Shown here in pieces: positions 1-8,901 of a stretch of 64,000 nucleotides of DNA. The stretch is taken from positions 3,421,001-3,485,000 of the forward strand of contig CP065007.1 in NCBI GenBank assembly GCA_016699715.1. The letters run 5' to 3'. The notes under the pieces were generated by a model. That model had not been told where the DNA came from, ran no database searches, and saw only the letters and a list, made by a program, of their open reading frames with translations. Both the position numbers and the translations under genes were made by a program. The number at the start of each line of letters is the position of its first letter. Within the stretch, counting starts at the first letter, position 1. Source of the stretch: Candidatus Competibacteraceae bacterium (GTDB lineage Bacteria; Pseudomonadota; Gammaproteobacteria; Competibacterales; Competibacteraceae).

Positions 1-314
1 GCGGCGACGAGCTGGCGACCGCCTTCGGCACGAGCATCCAGTTTCGATTGCTCGATGATTTCGTTGGCGCGCTTGTTGGCTTGGGCAACGATGTCGGCGG
101 CTTGCTGTTTGGCTTCCTTGAGCATCTGCGCGGCCTTGGCCTGAGCCAGTTCCTGCTCGTGGACACCGCGCTCGGCGGAGGCCAAGCCGTCAGCGATACG
201 CTTCTGGCGATCCTGCATGGCCTGGATGATCGGCGGCCATACATACTTCATGGTAAACAGCACCAGAAGGCCGAACGTGATCATCTGCCCAATAAGCGTG
301 GCATTGAAGTTCAC
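1..314 (-). CDS. atpF: ATP synthase F0 subunit b (3' part outside window)
   Basis: Reads on the minus strand from a GTG start at 314 and runs off the left edge of the window. A strong ribosome site (GAGGAGGTAA, complement of 319-328) precedes the GTG and decides the start. The product begins MNFNATLIGQ, has one N-terminal membrane helix, then the polar A/E/K/Q-rich helix (QAMQDRQKRIADGL and on) typical of the b stalk, which dimerises and holds the F1 stator in place. It follows atpE in the usual atpI-B-E-F order. About 104 residues are visible of the roughly 156 usual for the family. Confidence 0.95.
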   Translation of the reverse strand, partial: MNFNATLIGQMITFGLLVLFTMKYVWPPIIQAMQDRQKRIADGLASAERGVHEQELAQAKAAQMLKEAKQQAADIVAQANKRANEIIEQSKLDARAEGGRQLVA

Positions 315-366
315 GCGGTTACCTCCTCAGCTATACGGATGGCGTATTGTTGGAAAGCCCCGAAGA

Positions 367-654
367 TCAATGGCTCAGAGCCTGCTGCACCGGGCCGAGG
401 AACGGGTTGGCGAAGGTGAAGAACAGCGCGATACCGACGCCGATCATGGTCACCGCGTCGAGCAGACCGGCGACGATGAACATCTTGACCTGCAACGCGG
501 GGATCATTTCCGGCTGACGCGCGGCGCCTTCCAGAAACTTGCCGCCCAACAGGGCGAAACCGATGGCGGTTCCCAGCGCGCCCATGCCCAGAATCAGAGC
601 CACGGCGATAACGGTCATACCCTGCACGTTAGCAATCAGGCTTGCAGCTTCCAT
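367..654 (-). CDS. atpE: ATP synthase F0 subunit c (proton-carrying ring)
   Basis: A 95-residue hairpin protein of two membrane helices joined by the polar loop ARQPE (about residues 45-49). The second helix contains the proton-binding carboxylate Asp66 in GLLDAV, equivalent to Asp61 of E. coli. An Asp rather than a Gln/Glu sodium-site pattern suggests a proton-driven ring. The helix-1 glycine-rich packing motif GALGTAIG is intact. It lies between atpB and atpF in a minus-strand operon; gaps of about 50-100 bases to each neighbour are normal for this operon. Confidence 0.97.
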   Translation of the reverse strand: MEAASLIANVQGMTVIAVALILGMGALGTAIGFALLGGKFLEGAARQPEMIPALQVKMFIVAGLLDAVTMIGVGIALFFTFANPFLGPVQQALSH

Positions 655-752
655 TTATTGTCTCCCGTTTAGAGGTTGGGGTGTGGTAAAAAACCAGTTT
701 TGGTTGGCGAAACCGGCCCTGTCGCAGGGGGGTCGGCTCCGGAACGATCCGT

Positions 753-1520
753 CTAGTGATCCTCATGCGCCATGCTGAGATAGACGATGGTCAACACCAT
801 GAAGATAAACGCTTGCAGGGTGATGACGAGAATGTGGAACACCGCCCACGGCCAGCCCAGCGTAAACTGAATCCACCAAGGCAACAGTGCGATCAGAATA
901 AAAATCAGCTCACCGGCGTAGAGGTTGCCGAACAAACGCAGACCGAGCGAAATGGGCTTGGCCAAATCCTCGACAATCCGCAACAACAGATTGAAGGGCA
1001 TAAGCCACTTACCGAAGGGATGGGTCAACACTTCCATCGTGAAACGCATTGGACCCTTGACCTTGATGCTGTAGTAATAAACCAGCAGCAATACCGAGAT
1101 CGACATGCCGAACGTCGAATTCAGATCAGTGGACGGCACCGAGCGCAGATAATGAATACCGAACAGACTAGCGATGGAAGGTAATAGATCCACCGGCACC
1201 AAATCCATGGCGTTCCACAAGAATACCCAGACAAAGATGGTCAGGGCCAGCGGGGCAATCACTGGATTACGACCGTGAAACGAATCCTTAACCTGAGTAT
1301 CGACAAAATCGACCATGATTTCGCAGAAATTCTGTAACGGCCCCGGCACGTCGCTGGTAGCCGATTTCGCGGCTTTCATAAACAGCCACAGGAACAACAC
1401 TCCTAGACCGGCCGAAAAAAACAGGGTGTCGATATGAAGCGCCCAAAACCCTTCGCCAACCTTGAGATTGGTCAAATGGTGAACGATGTACCCTGTTGCG
1501 GAATGACCACTTTCGCTCAT
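753..1520 (-). CDS. atpB: ATP synthase F0 subunit a
   Basis: 255 residues, polytopic membrane protein that forms the two proton half-channels next to the c ring. The essential arginine lies in LGLRLFGNLYAGE, matching the segment around Arg210 of E. coli subunit a. The N-terminus (SATGYIVHHLTNL) is the periplasmic/first-helix type seen in gammaproteobacteria. Its ATG overlaps the stop of atpI by 4 bases (1517-1520), suggesting translational coupling. Length and composition are ordinary for the family. Confidence 0.97.
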   Translation of the reverse strand: MSESGHSATGYIVHHLTNLKVGEGFWALHIDTLFFSAGLGVLFLWLFMKAAKSATSDVPGPLQNFCEIMVDFVDTQVKDSFHGRNPVIAPLALTIFVWVFLWNAMDLVPVDLLPSIASLFGIHYLRSVPSTDLNSTFGMSISVLLLVYYYSIKVKGPMRFTMEVLTHPFGKWLMPFNLLLRIVEDLAKPISLGLRLFGNLYAGELIFILIALLPWWIQFTLGWPWAVFHILVITLQAFIFMVLTIVYLSMAHEDH

Positions 1521-1906
1521 AGCGTCCTCACCGAAGCGTCGTATGTGAAGGGTAATGCCAGCCAGTACGCCATCAGCGCCGCCATATACGCCAGCAAGAG
1601 CGGAAGGGGTGAAACATCGAACCAGAGCAAGGCGACGCTCAACAAAACAATCGTCAACAGCATCTTGACGACTTCGCCCACATAGAACGCCCGGGCGATT
1701 TTAGCGGCGGGTGCGCCAATACGGACCGCAAAGACCGCACTGGCAAAATACAGGGTGGCAACAGTGCTGATACCGCCTCCGACCAATGCGGAGTAAGCGG
1801 CCTGAAGGCTGTTGAAGGCAAATGAAACAACAGCGGCCAACAGCGTGACGAGCAGTTGGATGATAATAATTTTCCGGGTGACCTGTTTTGCGCCCATGGT
1901 TCGCAT
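1517..1906 (-). CDS. atpI: ATP synthase assembly/accessory protein I
   Basis: A 129-residue small membrane protein with four likely hydrophobic segments (IIIIQLLVTLLAAVVSFAF; ALVGGGISTVATLYFASAVF; MLLTIVLLSVALLWF; LLLAYMAALMAYWLAL). The position as first gene of the atp operon, just before atpB with a 4-base overlap, supports the call more than the poorly conserved sequence does. AtpI proteins help c-ring assembly or Mg2+ supply but are dispensable in E. coli. An internal Met at residue 4 is an alternative start. Confidence 0.88.
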   Translation of the reverse strand: MRTMGAKQVTRKIIIIQLLVTLLAAVVSFAFNSLQAAYSALVGGGISTVATLYFASAVFAVRIGAPAAKIARAFYVGEVVKMLLTIVLLSVALLWFDVSPLPLLLAYMAALMAYWLALPFTYDASVRTL

Positions 1907-2105
1907 TGGTTCTAATTGTCTAGATACCGCAGTGCGCCGGGCATCTTTAGTGATTCAGCTATTAGTCTGTTCTGATTATGAAATTCTTTTCTCCACGCAG
2001 CACCGCAGCCTTCTCGGCATCCGCTGCCCCAACCTTTCCCCAACAGTGCGGAGCGGCACGAATTATAGGGAATTTGCCGTATCGGGGTCAACGAAAATTA
2101 CCACA
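1907..2105 (-). promoter_or_regulatory. atp operon upstream region (promoter not resolved)
   Basis: This 199-base gap between parB and atpI must hold the atp operon promoter on the minus strand unless the operon is read through from parB. It is more AT-rich than its neighbours, especially about 1955-2000. I could not pick a convincing -35/-10 pair or a clear terminator for parB, so only the region is annotated. Confidence 0.3.
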
Positions 2106-2968
<863 letters not shown>

Positions 2969-2972
<4 letters not shown>

Positions 2973-3769
2973 GCGCCCGCCCCCTTCATTGCGGGAGCGA
3001 CGGACCGCCGCAACCGTTTTTTCAATTCCCGAGCCAGATCCCGGTAGCTTTGCGCGCCGCGCGAGCTGTCGTCGTAATGAATGATCGGCAGGCCGTAGCT
3101 GGGGGCTTCGGCCAAGCGCACATTGCGGGGAACCAGCGTCTCGAACACCGCCCCGCCGAAATGCTCGACAATCTGGGCGGAAACATCGTTGGCCAGCCGG
3201 TTGCGTGGGTCGAACATGGTTCGTACCACTCCCTCAATGCGTAAGCCGGGGTTGGTGGAGCGGTGTACTTTCTCAATGGTATCGAGCAGCGCCGACAAGC
3301 CCTCCAGCGCGTAGTACTCGCATTGAACGGGGACAATGACTGACTGAGCGGCAGTCAGAGCATTGACGGTCAGCATGTTCAGCGACGGTGGACAGTCAAT
3401 CAGAATCACATCGAAGTTCCATGCCACTGGGGCGAGAGCGTCGCGCAAACGGTTCGGGGCATTATCCGTTTTCAGCAGGTTGACCTCGGCGGCGGTCAGG
3501 TCACCGTTGGCCGGTAGTAGTTGTATCTGCGCTTTTTCGATCCACCGCAGGGCTTCGGTCAGGGTGGCTTCGCCCAGCAGTACATCGTAGCTGGTGGCGG
3601 CGACGGTGTGCTTATCCACACCACAGCCCATGGTGGCGTTACCTTGGGGGTCGAGATCGACCAGCAGCACGTTTTGCCGCAGCGCGGCTAGACAAGCGGA
3701 CAGATTGACGGCGGTGGTCGTTTTGCCGACCCCACCCTTTTGATTGGCAATAGCAATGATGGTAGCCAT
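2969..3769 (-). CDS. parA: Chromosome partitioning ATPase ParA (Soj type)
   Basis: 266 residues, short chromosomal ParA without an N-terminal DNA-binding extension. The deviant Walker A motif KGGVGKTTT near the N-terminus, the ANQKGG lead-in and the VILIDCPPSLN Walker B segment are all present. It forms ATP-dependent nucleoid-bound dimers that move ParB-parS complexes. It sits between rsmG (13-base gap) and parB (4-base overlap), the classic near-origin arrangement in gammaproteobacteria. Confidence 0.97.
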
Positions 3770-3782
3770 GAATGTAGCGAAC

Positions 3783-4418
3783 TCAATCTCGGCGGACGGG
3801 AGTCAAATGTATCAGATGGCGTTCGGCATCCAGGTCAGGGACCCGCAGCGGGTAAACGCCGACCACACTATAGCCGGGCGGCAAGCGGGCCAACTCGTCG
3901 TCGGGGAAAACGCCTTTCATCGCCAACAATCGGCCCTCGGGCACGCACAACCGTCCGGCTTCCGCCACCATCTCCGCCAGAGTAGCGAAAGCGCGCGACA
4001 CCACGCTGTTCATTAATATCGCCGGTCGATAGTCCTCGATCCGGCTGCGTACCACGCTAACGTTCGCCAGCTTCAGTTCGGCGACGACCTGATTCATGAA
4101 GCGGGTACGTTTGCCGTTGCTATCCAGCAGGACAAATTCGCAATCCGGCCGGACGATCGCCAGAGGGATACCTGGCAAGCCGGCGCCGCTGCCCACGTCC
4201 AGCACCCGCATGCCTTCCAGCCAGGGCAAAATCGACAGGCTATCCAGCACATGCCGGACCACCATCGCCTCTGGATCGCGCACGGCGGTGAGGTTATAGG
4301 CGCGGTTCCAGCGCTCCAGCAGGCTTAGAAAAACCGCCAGTCGCCCGCCAGCGCCCGCCAGCAACCGCACCTCCAAGCGCTCGCACCCCTCAATGATGGA
4401 TTGTTCGATGTTCATCAA
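3783..4418 (-). CDS. rsmG: 16S rRNA (guanine527-N7)-methyltransferase
   Basis: 211 residues. SAM-binding motif LDVGSGAGLPGIPLAI, then LLDSNGKRTRFMNQVV, and the family segments RWNRAYNLTAVRD and VVSRAFATL are visible. RsmG methylates N7 of G527 in 16S rRNA; loss gives low-level streptomycin resistance in known species. Normally mnmG lies directly upstream; here the upstream side is 451 bases of non-coding DNA and then an IS66 element, so that partner has been separated. Two adjacent ATGs open the gene; I took the first. Confidence 0.96.
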   Translation of the reverse strand: MMNIEQSIIEGCERLEVRLLAGAGGRLAVFLSLLERWNRAYNLTAVRDPEAMVVRHVLDSLSILPWLEGMRVLDVGSGAGLPGIPLAIVRPDCEFVLLDSNGKRTRFMNQVVAELKLANVSVVRSRIEDYRPAILMNSVVSRAFATLAEMVAEAGRLCVPEGRLLAMKGVFPDDELARLPPGYSVVGVYPLRVPDLDAERHLIHLTPVRRD

Positions 4419-4869
4419 TCGCCGCTATCGTCGTTGTCCGCGCGCCTGCCCGTTTTAAAGTGAGTTGTTTATTGTAACATGCTGATTGGTCATTACAGGA
4501 ATAAACGTGCCGGCCAGCCCTATTCTACAATCTTCATCCTCATCGCTACGCCTGTCCTCCCAGACATCGCCTTCTAAGATTTACCCAATCATGCCTTGGA
4601 CCATCCGGTTCTGACTCTTTCCACAAAGACCGAAAAACCGGGTATTTTATGGTAGACAAGGGTTTTATCGTGCTCGATTCAATCAGATCCGCTTCGTTTT
4701 CAATTCAACGAGACTTCAATCATCGAATGCCTCGGTAACTTACCGCAATTTTTCTCATGTATTCAATGTAATCGATAAATCGATTTACATAACTTATAGA
4801 GTGGCATGTTTAATACCAAAGAATCCATCAATATTAATGTAGACAGTCCACAAAAGAAGAACAATGATG
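4419..4869. other. Non-coding AT-rich stretch upstream of rsmG
   Basis: No convincing gene on either strand. The right half is AT-rich with a small palindrome ATCGATAAATCGAT near 4770. The CAATGATG at 4862-4869 is one copy of the IS66 target duplication. Because rsmG normally follows mnmG near oriC I looked for clustered DnaA boxes but saw only weak matches. Confidence 0.5.
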
Positions 4870-6523
4870 GTAACTCTTCACACCCCTCCCGGTAATGGCT
4901 AACTTCCCCTCGGGGAGTAGGTATGGAAAACTAGAGTCCAGCCCCACGATCAACCGCCATGCACCTCAGCCCACATAGCCTGCGCCAATTAGACCACGCC
5001 TACCTGGATTCGCTGGGGAGGCCGAGGTGCGTGCGCTGTCGGGCAAGCTGCTGGACGATTTGAAGGAGGCGCTGGACCGGTTGAATCAGGGACCGGACAA
5101 CAGTTCGCGGCCGCCGAGCAGTCGGGCGCCGTGGGACCGACCGGGTGACGGGCCGGAATCGGATGCCGCCGATGCGGCGGACGAGGGACCCGAGTCGGCA
5201 CCGGCAGACGCGAAGCCGGTGCCGGCGGAACCGCCGTCGGCCGAGGCGAAACCGGCGGACGCGAAACCCGCCCGTAAACCGGGTAAGCAGCCGGGGGCGC
5301 CGGGGATCGGCCGGACTCAGGTGTTCCAGGCGAATGCCGAACAGGCCCATTACCCCGACACCTGCGCCGGTTGTGGCCGGCCGCTGGACCCAGTGGGTGC
5401 GGTGGCCTACACCGGGTTTCAGGCGGTCGACCTGCACTGGGGCGATCCGGCGCGGCCGGGGTTGACGCTGTGGGTCGTGGACCATCGCTATGACGAAGCC
5501 CCCTGCGCCTGTGGCCATCGGACCCGGGCGGTGGCCGGCCAGGGCGTGGTGGACCCACTGCTGGCGGGGATTGAACTCAGCGAATGGCGGCTGGTGGGGC
5601 CGGGGTTGGCGGCGCTGATCGTGGCACTGGCTTTCCGGTTCCGGCTGTCGCGGGCGCGGATTCGCGAATTCCTGGACGAGTGGCTGGGCCTGAAGCTCAG
5701 TACCGGCACGATCCATCGGACGCTCCACGAAGCCGGCGCGGCCGTGGCGCCGGCGGAAGACGAACTCGTCCAGGCGGTTCTGGACAGCCATCTGCTGCAC
5801 GCCGACGAAACCTCCTGGCCCGAACACGGCCGGCCGCTGTGGCTGTGGGTGTTTGTCGCGGCGACCGCGACCCTGTACTACGTGGCCGGGCGCGGCAAGG
5901 AGCGGGTCGAGAACGTGCTGGACGGCTTTAGCGGCTGGCTGATGAGCGATGGCTGGATGGCCTACCGCAACCACCCGCGCCGGTTACGCTGTTGGGCACA
6001 CCTGATTCGCAAGGCGCGGGGCTTGGCCGAGAGTGGCGACCGCGAGGCCCGTGTCTTTGGCCGGTTCGTGCTGGAGACCTTGGAGGCGCTGATGGCGGCG
6101 GTCTACGCGGCCCGCGAAGGTCCGCCGCCGGTCGCGCCGCCGACCCAACACATGATGGTACTGGCCGCGTTGCGCGCGGCCTGCGAACGGCGCCAGGGTC
6201 ACGCCCACGCCAAAACCCACGCCTTGGCGGTGGAGTTGCTCAACGACTGGGAAGCCATCTTCCAGGTGCTGAGTCATCCCGAACTGCCACTGACCAACAA
6301 TGTAGCAGAGCGGGCACTACGCCATTGGGTGATCGCGCGCAAGATCAGTCACGGTACCCGCACCCCGGTGGGTTCGCGGGTCTTCGCTCTGCTCGCCAGC
6401 GTCATCGATACCTGCCGCCAGCGCGGCCACTCCCCTTGGCGCACTCTCGAACGCGCCATCGCCGACCGCCGCGCCGGACTGCCTCTCGCCCCCTTGCCCC
6501 GGTAGAGGGGGGAGAACGGCTAC
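4870..6523 (+). mobile_element. IS66-family insertion sequence, complete, with 8-bp TSD
   Basis: CAATGATG occurs directly at 4862-4869 and again at 6524-6531, an 8-bp target duplication as expected for IS66. The ends begin GTAACTCTTC (left) and GTAGCCGTTC (right, complement), matching at 14 of the first 19 bases. The element is 1654 bp and encodes only the large DDE transposase, with no TnpA/TnpB accessory genes, resembling the simpler ISBst12-like branch of the family. Confidence 0.9.
5027..6505 (+). CDS. IS66-family transposase (TnpC type), probable N-terminal frameshift
   Basis: 492 residues from a GTG at 5027. It has the NSSRPPSS box, a low-complexity A/D/E/P linker, the zinc-finger CAGCGRPLDP, a DDE catalytic core with HADETSWPEHG and the C-terminal LTNNVAERALR segment, all typical of IS66 transposases. 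In another frame the ATG at 4959 opens a peptide MHLSPHSLRQLDHAYLDSLG, which resembles the usual family N-terminus and would join the main frame by a single-base slip in the GGGG run at 5015-5018. Either the enzyme starts at GTG 5027 or the gene carries a one-base deletion. No classical slippery heptamer is seen there. Confidence 0.9.
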   Translation: MRALSGKLLDDLKEALDRLNQGPDNSSRPPSSRAPWDRPGDGPESDAADAADEGPESAPADAKPVPAEPPSAEAKPADAKPARKPGKQPGAPGIGRTQVFQANAEQAHYPDTCAGCGRPLDPVGAVAYTGFQAVDLHWGDPARPGLTLWVVDHRYDEAPCACGHRTRAVAGQGVVDPLLAGIELSEWRLVGPGLAALIVALAFRFRLSRARIREFLDEWLGLKLSTGTIHRTLHEAGAAVAPAEDELVQAVLDSHLLHADETSWPEHGRPLWLWVFVAATATLYYVAGRGKERVENVLDGFSGWLMSDGWMAYRNHPRRLRCWAHLIRKARGLAESGDREARVFGRFVLETLEALMAAVYAAREGPPPVAPPTQHMMVLAALRAACERRQGHAHAKTHALAVELLNDWEAIFQVLSHPELPLTNNVAERALRHWVIARKISHGTRTPVGSRVFALLASVIDTCRQRGHSPWRTLERAIADRRAGLPLAPLPR

Positions 6524-6531
6524 CAATGATG

Positions 6532-6958
6532 AAGCTCGTCAAACTCCATTTTTGGTGGCGGATCGAATTACAACAACCGTTCTCAATTCTAATGATTGAA
6601 GGAAGAAACGAATGACAATTTTATGAATCTCTGGAAAATGAAAGCGTTTTACGGACCCGCTGTCCGGGCACTGGTAGAGGATGTTGCTGAACCGCCCAAT
6701 GCGGTTGATGCCGTCGCGCCTCGAATAAGCGACTTGCCACTAAGCAAGAACCAAGACACATTGGCGCTCGGTGTAAAAGGATTCTTGGTCGTGGGCAAGA
6801 AGGATGCGAGTCACGAAAAGACGGTTACTGGCATCGTCACACGGGTTCCAGTGCGTGGACCACGACCTGACGGGTACGTCGATACAGGGCCGTCATGGCT
6901 AAACCATCCCCGGTTGGGGATGGGCCGCCAAAGTCCACATTTCGTCCAGATCCAAGGA
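6532..6958. other. Stretch without a convincing gene between IS66 and tRNA-Arg
   Basis: A weak open frame on the plus strand (6596-7003, TTG start, 135 codons) covers most of it. It matches no family I know, and its last codons run through the tRNA terminator hairpin, which argues against it being real. An ATG in the same frame at 6623 is an alternative start. It may be a decayed gene cut by the IS66 insertion. Confidence 0.4.
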
Positions 6959-7004
6959 TTCAAACAAAAAGCCCAGGCAAAATTGCCTGGGCTTTTTGTT
7001 TGAA
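6959..7004 (-). terminator. Strong intrinsic terminator after tRNA-Arg
   Basis: A perfect 22-base inverted repeat (6959-6980 with 6983-7004) with GC core GCCCAGGC and A/T runs on both sides, so it can act on both strands. It begins 2 bases after the CCA end of tRNA-Arg and ends the minus-strand tRNA transcript. Confidence 0.92.
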
Positions 7005-7005
7005 T

Positions 7006-7082
7006 TGGCGCGCCCGGAGAGATTCGAACTCCCGACCACCTGGTTCGTAGCCAGGTACTCTATCCAACTGAGCTACGGGCGC
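7006..7082 (-). tRNA. tRNA-Arg (anticodon ACG)
   Basis: On the minus strand the cloverleaf starts GCGCCCG (7082-7076) and pairs with CGGGCGC at the 3' end; discriminator G and an encoded CCA (complement of 7006-7008). The anticodon stem CCTGG/CCAGG holds loop CTACGAA with anticodon ACG (7048-7046), decoded as inosine after editing, reading CGU/CGC/CGA. The T loop TTCGAAT is normal. Confidence 0.97.
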
Positions 7083-7150
7083 GTAAGCAGGGACGCGGAT
7101 TATGCGGACTGAGCCAACCCTTGTCAATTTTCGCACGATTCGAAAAATAC

Positions 7151-7243
7151 TGGCGGAGAGAGAGGGATTCGAACCCTCGATGGAGCTTTTAACCCCATAC
7201 TCCCTTAGCAGGGGAGCGCCTTCAGCCGCTCGGCCATCTCTCC
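7151..7243 (-). tRNA. tRNA-Ser (anticodon GCT)
   Basis: Minus-strand class II tRNA of 93 bases: acceptor GGAGAGA (7243-7237) pairs with the 3' TCTCTCC, discriminator G and encoded CCA. The anticodon arm CTCCC-CTGCTAA-GGGAG has anticodon GCT for AGC/AGU codons. A long variable arm (about 7175-7195) is present. It lies between csrA and tRNA-Arg, as in many gammaproteobacteria. Confidence 0.97.
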
Positions 7244-7316
7244 GAAGAATGCCCGCGAGCGGGCATCGTGGATTGCTAAGGATACCGGTTGAAACCACCG
7301 GCGTAAAGCCCCGATT

Positions 7317-7532
7317 TCAAGCTTCCTGACCCGGTTGCGGCTGGCCGACCGCATGGGCGGAATCGTCCTGCTCGCGTTTGATCCGCTCGTAAATTTCCTC
7401 GCGATGTACCGCAATATCCTTGGGGGCGTTGACCCCAATACGAACCTGATTACCTTTCACGCCCAGCACGGTCACGGTTACTTCGTCACCGATCATCAGC
7501 GTTTCTCCAACTCTGCGTGTCAGAATCAACAT
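7317..7532 (-). CDS. csrA: Carbon storage regulator CsrA (RNA-binding)
   Basis: 71 residues starting MLILTRRVGETLMIGD, the nearly invariant CsrA/RsmA N-terminus, with VRIGVNAPKDIAVHREEIYERI carrying the RNA-binding Arg44 region. CsrA dimers bind GGA motifs in leader RNAs and repress or stabilise mRNAs. The tail after about residue 55 (DDSAHAVGQPQPGQ) is variable in the family. Neighbours are lysC upstream and tRNA-Ser/tRNA-Arg downstream, the conserved arrangement. A small hairpin ATGCCCG/CGGGCAT lies at 7249-7266, between csrA and the tRNA. Confidence 0.98.
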   Translation of the reverse strand: MLILTRRVGETLMIGDEVTVTVLGVKGNQVRIGVNAPKDIAVHREEIYERIKREQDDSAHAVGQPQPGQEA

Positions 7533-7668
7533 ATCAAGCTACTCCTTGTTTTCCATCAACAGCCCCCAGGGCATCTTGCGGTTTTGAACAGTCCGCGTCT
7601 GCAATCGCTCCACTTGTCCGACGGATTCAACCCCGCAAGCACGGAGGCTCGCGGGTACGGGCCTGTTT

Positions 7669-8901
7669 TCAAGCCGCTTTTTCCAACCCGAACGCTTCAT
7701 GCAAGGCACGCACGCCCAGTTCCAGATATTTTTCGTCGATCACCACCGAAATCTTGATCTCGGAGGTCGAAATCATGCGGATGTTGATGCCTTCCCTCGC
7801 CAGCGCCTCGAACATCTTGCTGGCCACCCCGGCGTGGGAGCGCATGCCGATGCCGACCAGGGAAAGCTTGGCAATTTTGCCATCGCCGGAGACTTCGCGC
7901 GCGCCGAGTCGGGTGGCCTGCTCGTTTAGAATCTCCAGCGCCCGCTCGTAGTCGTTGCGATGCACCGTAAACGTGAAATCGGTGGTGCCGTCGCGACCGA
8001 TGTTCTGGATGATCATATCGACTTCGATATTGGCGGCGGACACCGACCCCAGAATGCTGAAGGCAATGCCCGGCCGGTCGGGGACACCCTGCACCGTGAG
8101 CTTGGCCTCGTCGCGGTTGAAGGCGATACCGGAAATCAGCACGTTCTCCATCTGTTTCGCCTCGTTGGCTTCCTCAAAAGTGATCAAGGTGCCCGAACCT
8201 TCCTGAAAGGAGGAGAGCACTCGTAGTGGGACATTGTGTTTGCCAGCGAATTCCACCGAGCGGATTTGCAGCACCTTGGAGCCCAGGCTGGCCATCTCCA
8301 GCATTTCTTCGAAGGTGATGCGATCCAGTCGGCGTGCCTCGGGAACCACCCGGGGATCGGTGGTGTACACGCCGTCCACATCGGTGTAAATCTGACACTC
8401 GTCGGCTTTCAACGCGGCGGCCAGCGCGACGCCGGTGGTATCGGAACCCCCCCGGCCCAGGGTGGTGATGTTGCCGTCCTCGTCCACACCCTGAAAGCCT
8501 GCTACCACCACCACCCGACCAGCGTCGAGATCGGCGCGGATGGAATCGGCGTTGATGTCCTGAATACGCGCCTTGTTGTGGGCGTTGTCGGTGAGGATGC
8601 GGGCCTGGCCGCCGGTGTAGGAGCGGGCCGGGCAACCGCGTTTTTCCAGAGCGATGCAGAGCAGGGCAATCGTAACCTGCTCGCCGGTGGACAGCAGCAC
8701 GTCCAGCTCGCGCGGGGCGGGACGAGAGGCGATACTCTTGGCCAGACCGATCAAGCGATCCGTTTCGCCACTCATGGCGGACACGACGACCACGACCTGA
8801 TGGCCGCGCCCGCGCCAATCGATGACTTTAGCCGCGACGTTTTCGATCCGCTCGGTGTTGCCCACCGAGGTGCCGCCGTATTTCTGTACGATAAGCCCCA
8901 T
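7669..8901 (-). CDS. lysC: Aspartate kinase
   Basis: 410 residues. The amino-acid kinase domain opens with LIVQKYGGTSVGN, contains GRGGSDTTGVALA and the YTDVDGVYTTDPR segment, and is followed by two C-terminal ACT domains (about 265-405; VPDRPGIAFSILG and VGIGMRSHAGVASKMF), the likely sites of lysine/threonine feedback. It phosphorylates aspartate as the first step to Lys, Thr, Met and diaminopimelate. Monofunctional, without a homoserine dehydrogenase domain. alaS would normally lie immediately upstream; here a 10.7-kb island separates them. No lysine riboswitch is evident upstream. Confidence 0.97.
   Translation of the reverse strand: MGLIVQKYGGTSVGNTERIENVAAKVIDWRGRGHQVVVVVSAMSGETDRLIGLAKSIASRPAPRELDVLLSTGEQVTIALLCIALEKRGCPARSYTGGQARILTDNAHNKARIQDINADSIRADLDAGRVVVVAGFQGVDEDGNITTLGRGGSDTTGVALAAALKADECQIYTDVDGVYTTDPRVVPEARRLDRITFEEMLEMASLGSKVLQIRSVEFAGKHNVPLRVLSSFQEGSGTLITFEEANEAKQMENVLISGIAFNRDEAKLTVQGVPDRPGIAFSILGSVSAANIEVDMIIQNIGRDGTTDFTFTVHRNDYERALEILNEQATRLGAREVSGDGKIAKLSLVGIGMRSHAGVASKMFEALAREGINIRMISTSEIKISVVIDEKYLELGVRALHEAFGLEKAA

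Noticed and set aside
3606..3618. DnaA box TTATCCACA as a sign of oriC
   Set aside because: A single perfect box lies inside the parA coding sequence, without a cluster or an adjacent AT-rich unwinding region.
6596..7003. 135-codon open frame downstream of IS66
   Set aside because: TTG start, no family resemblance, and its end reads through the perfect terminator hairpin of tRNA-Arg.
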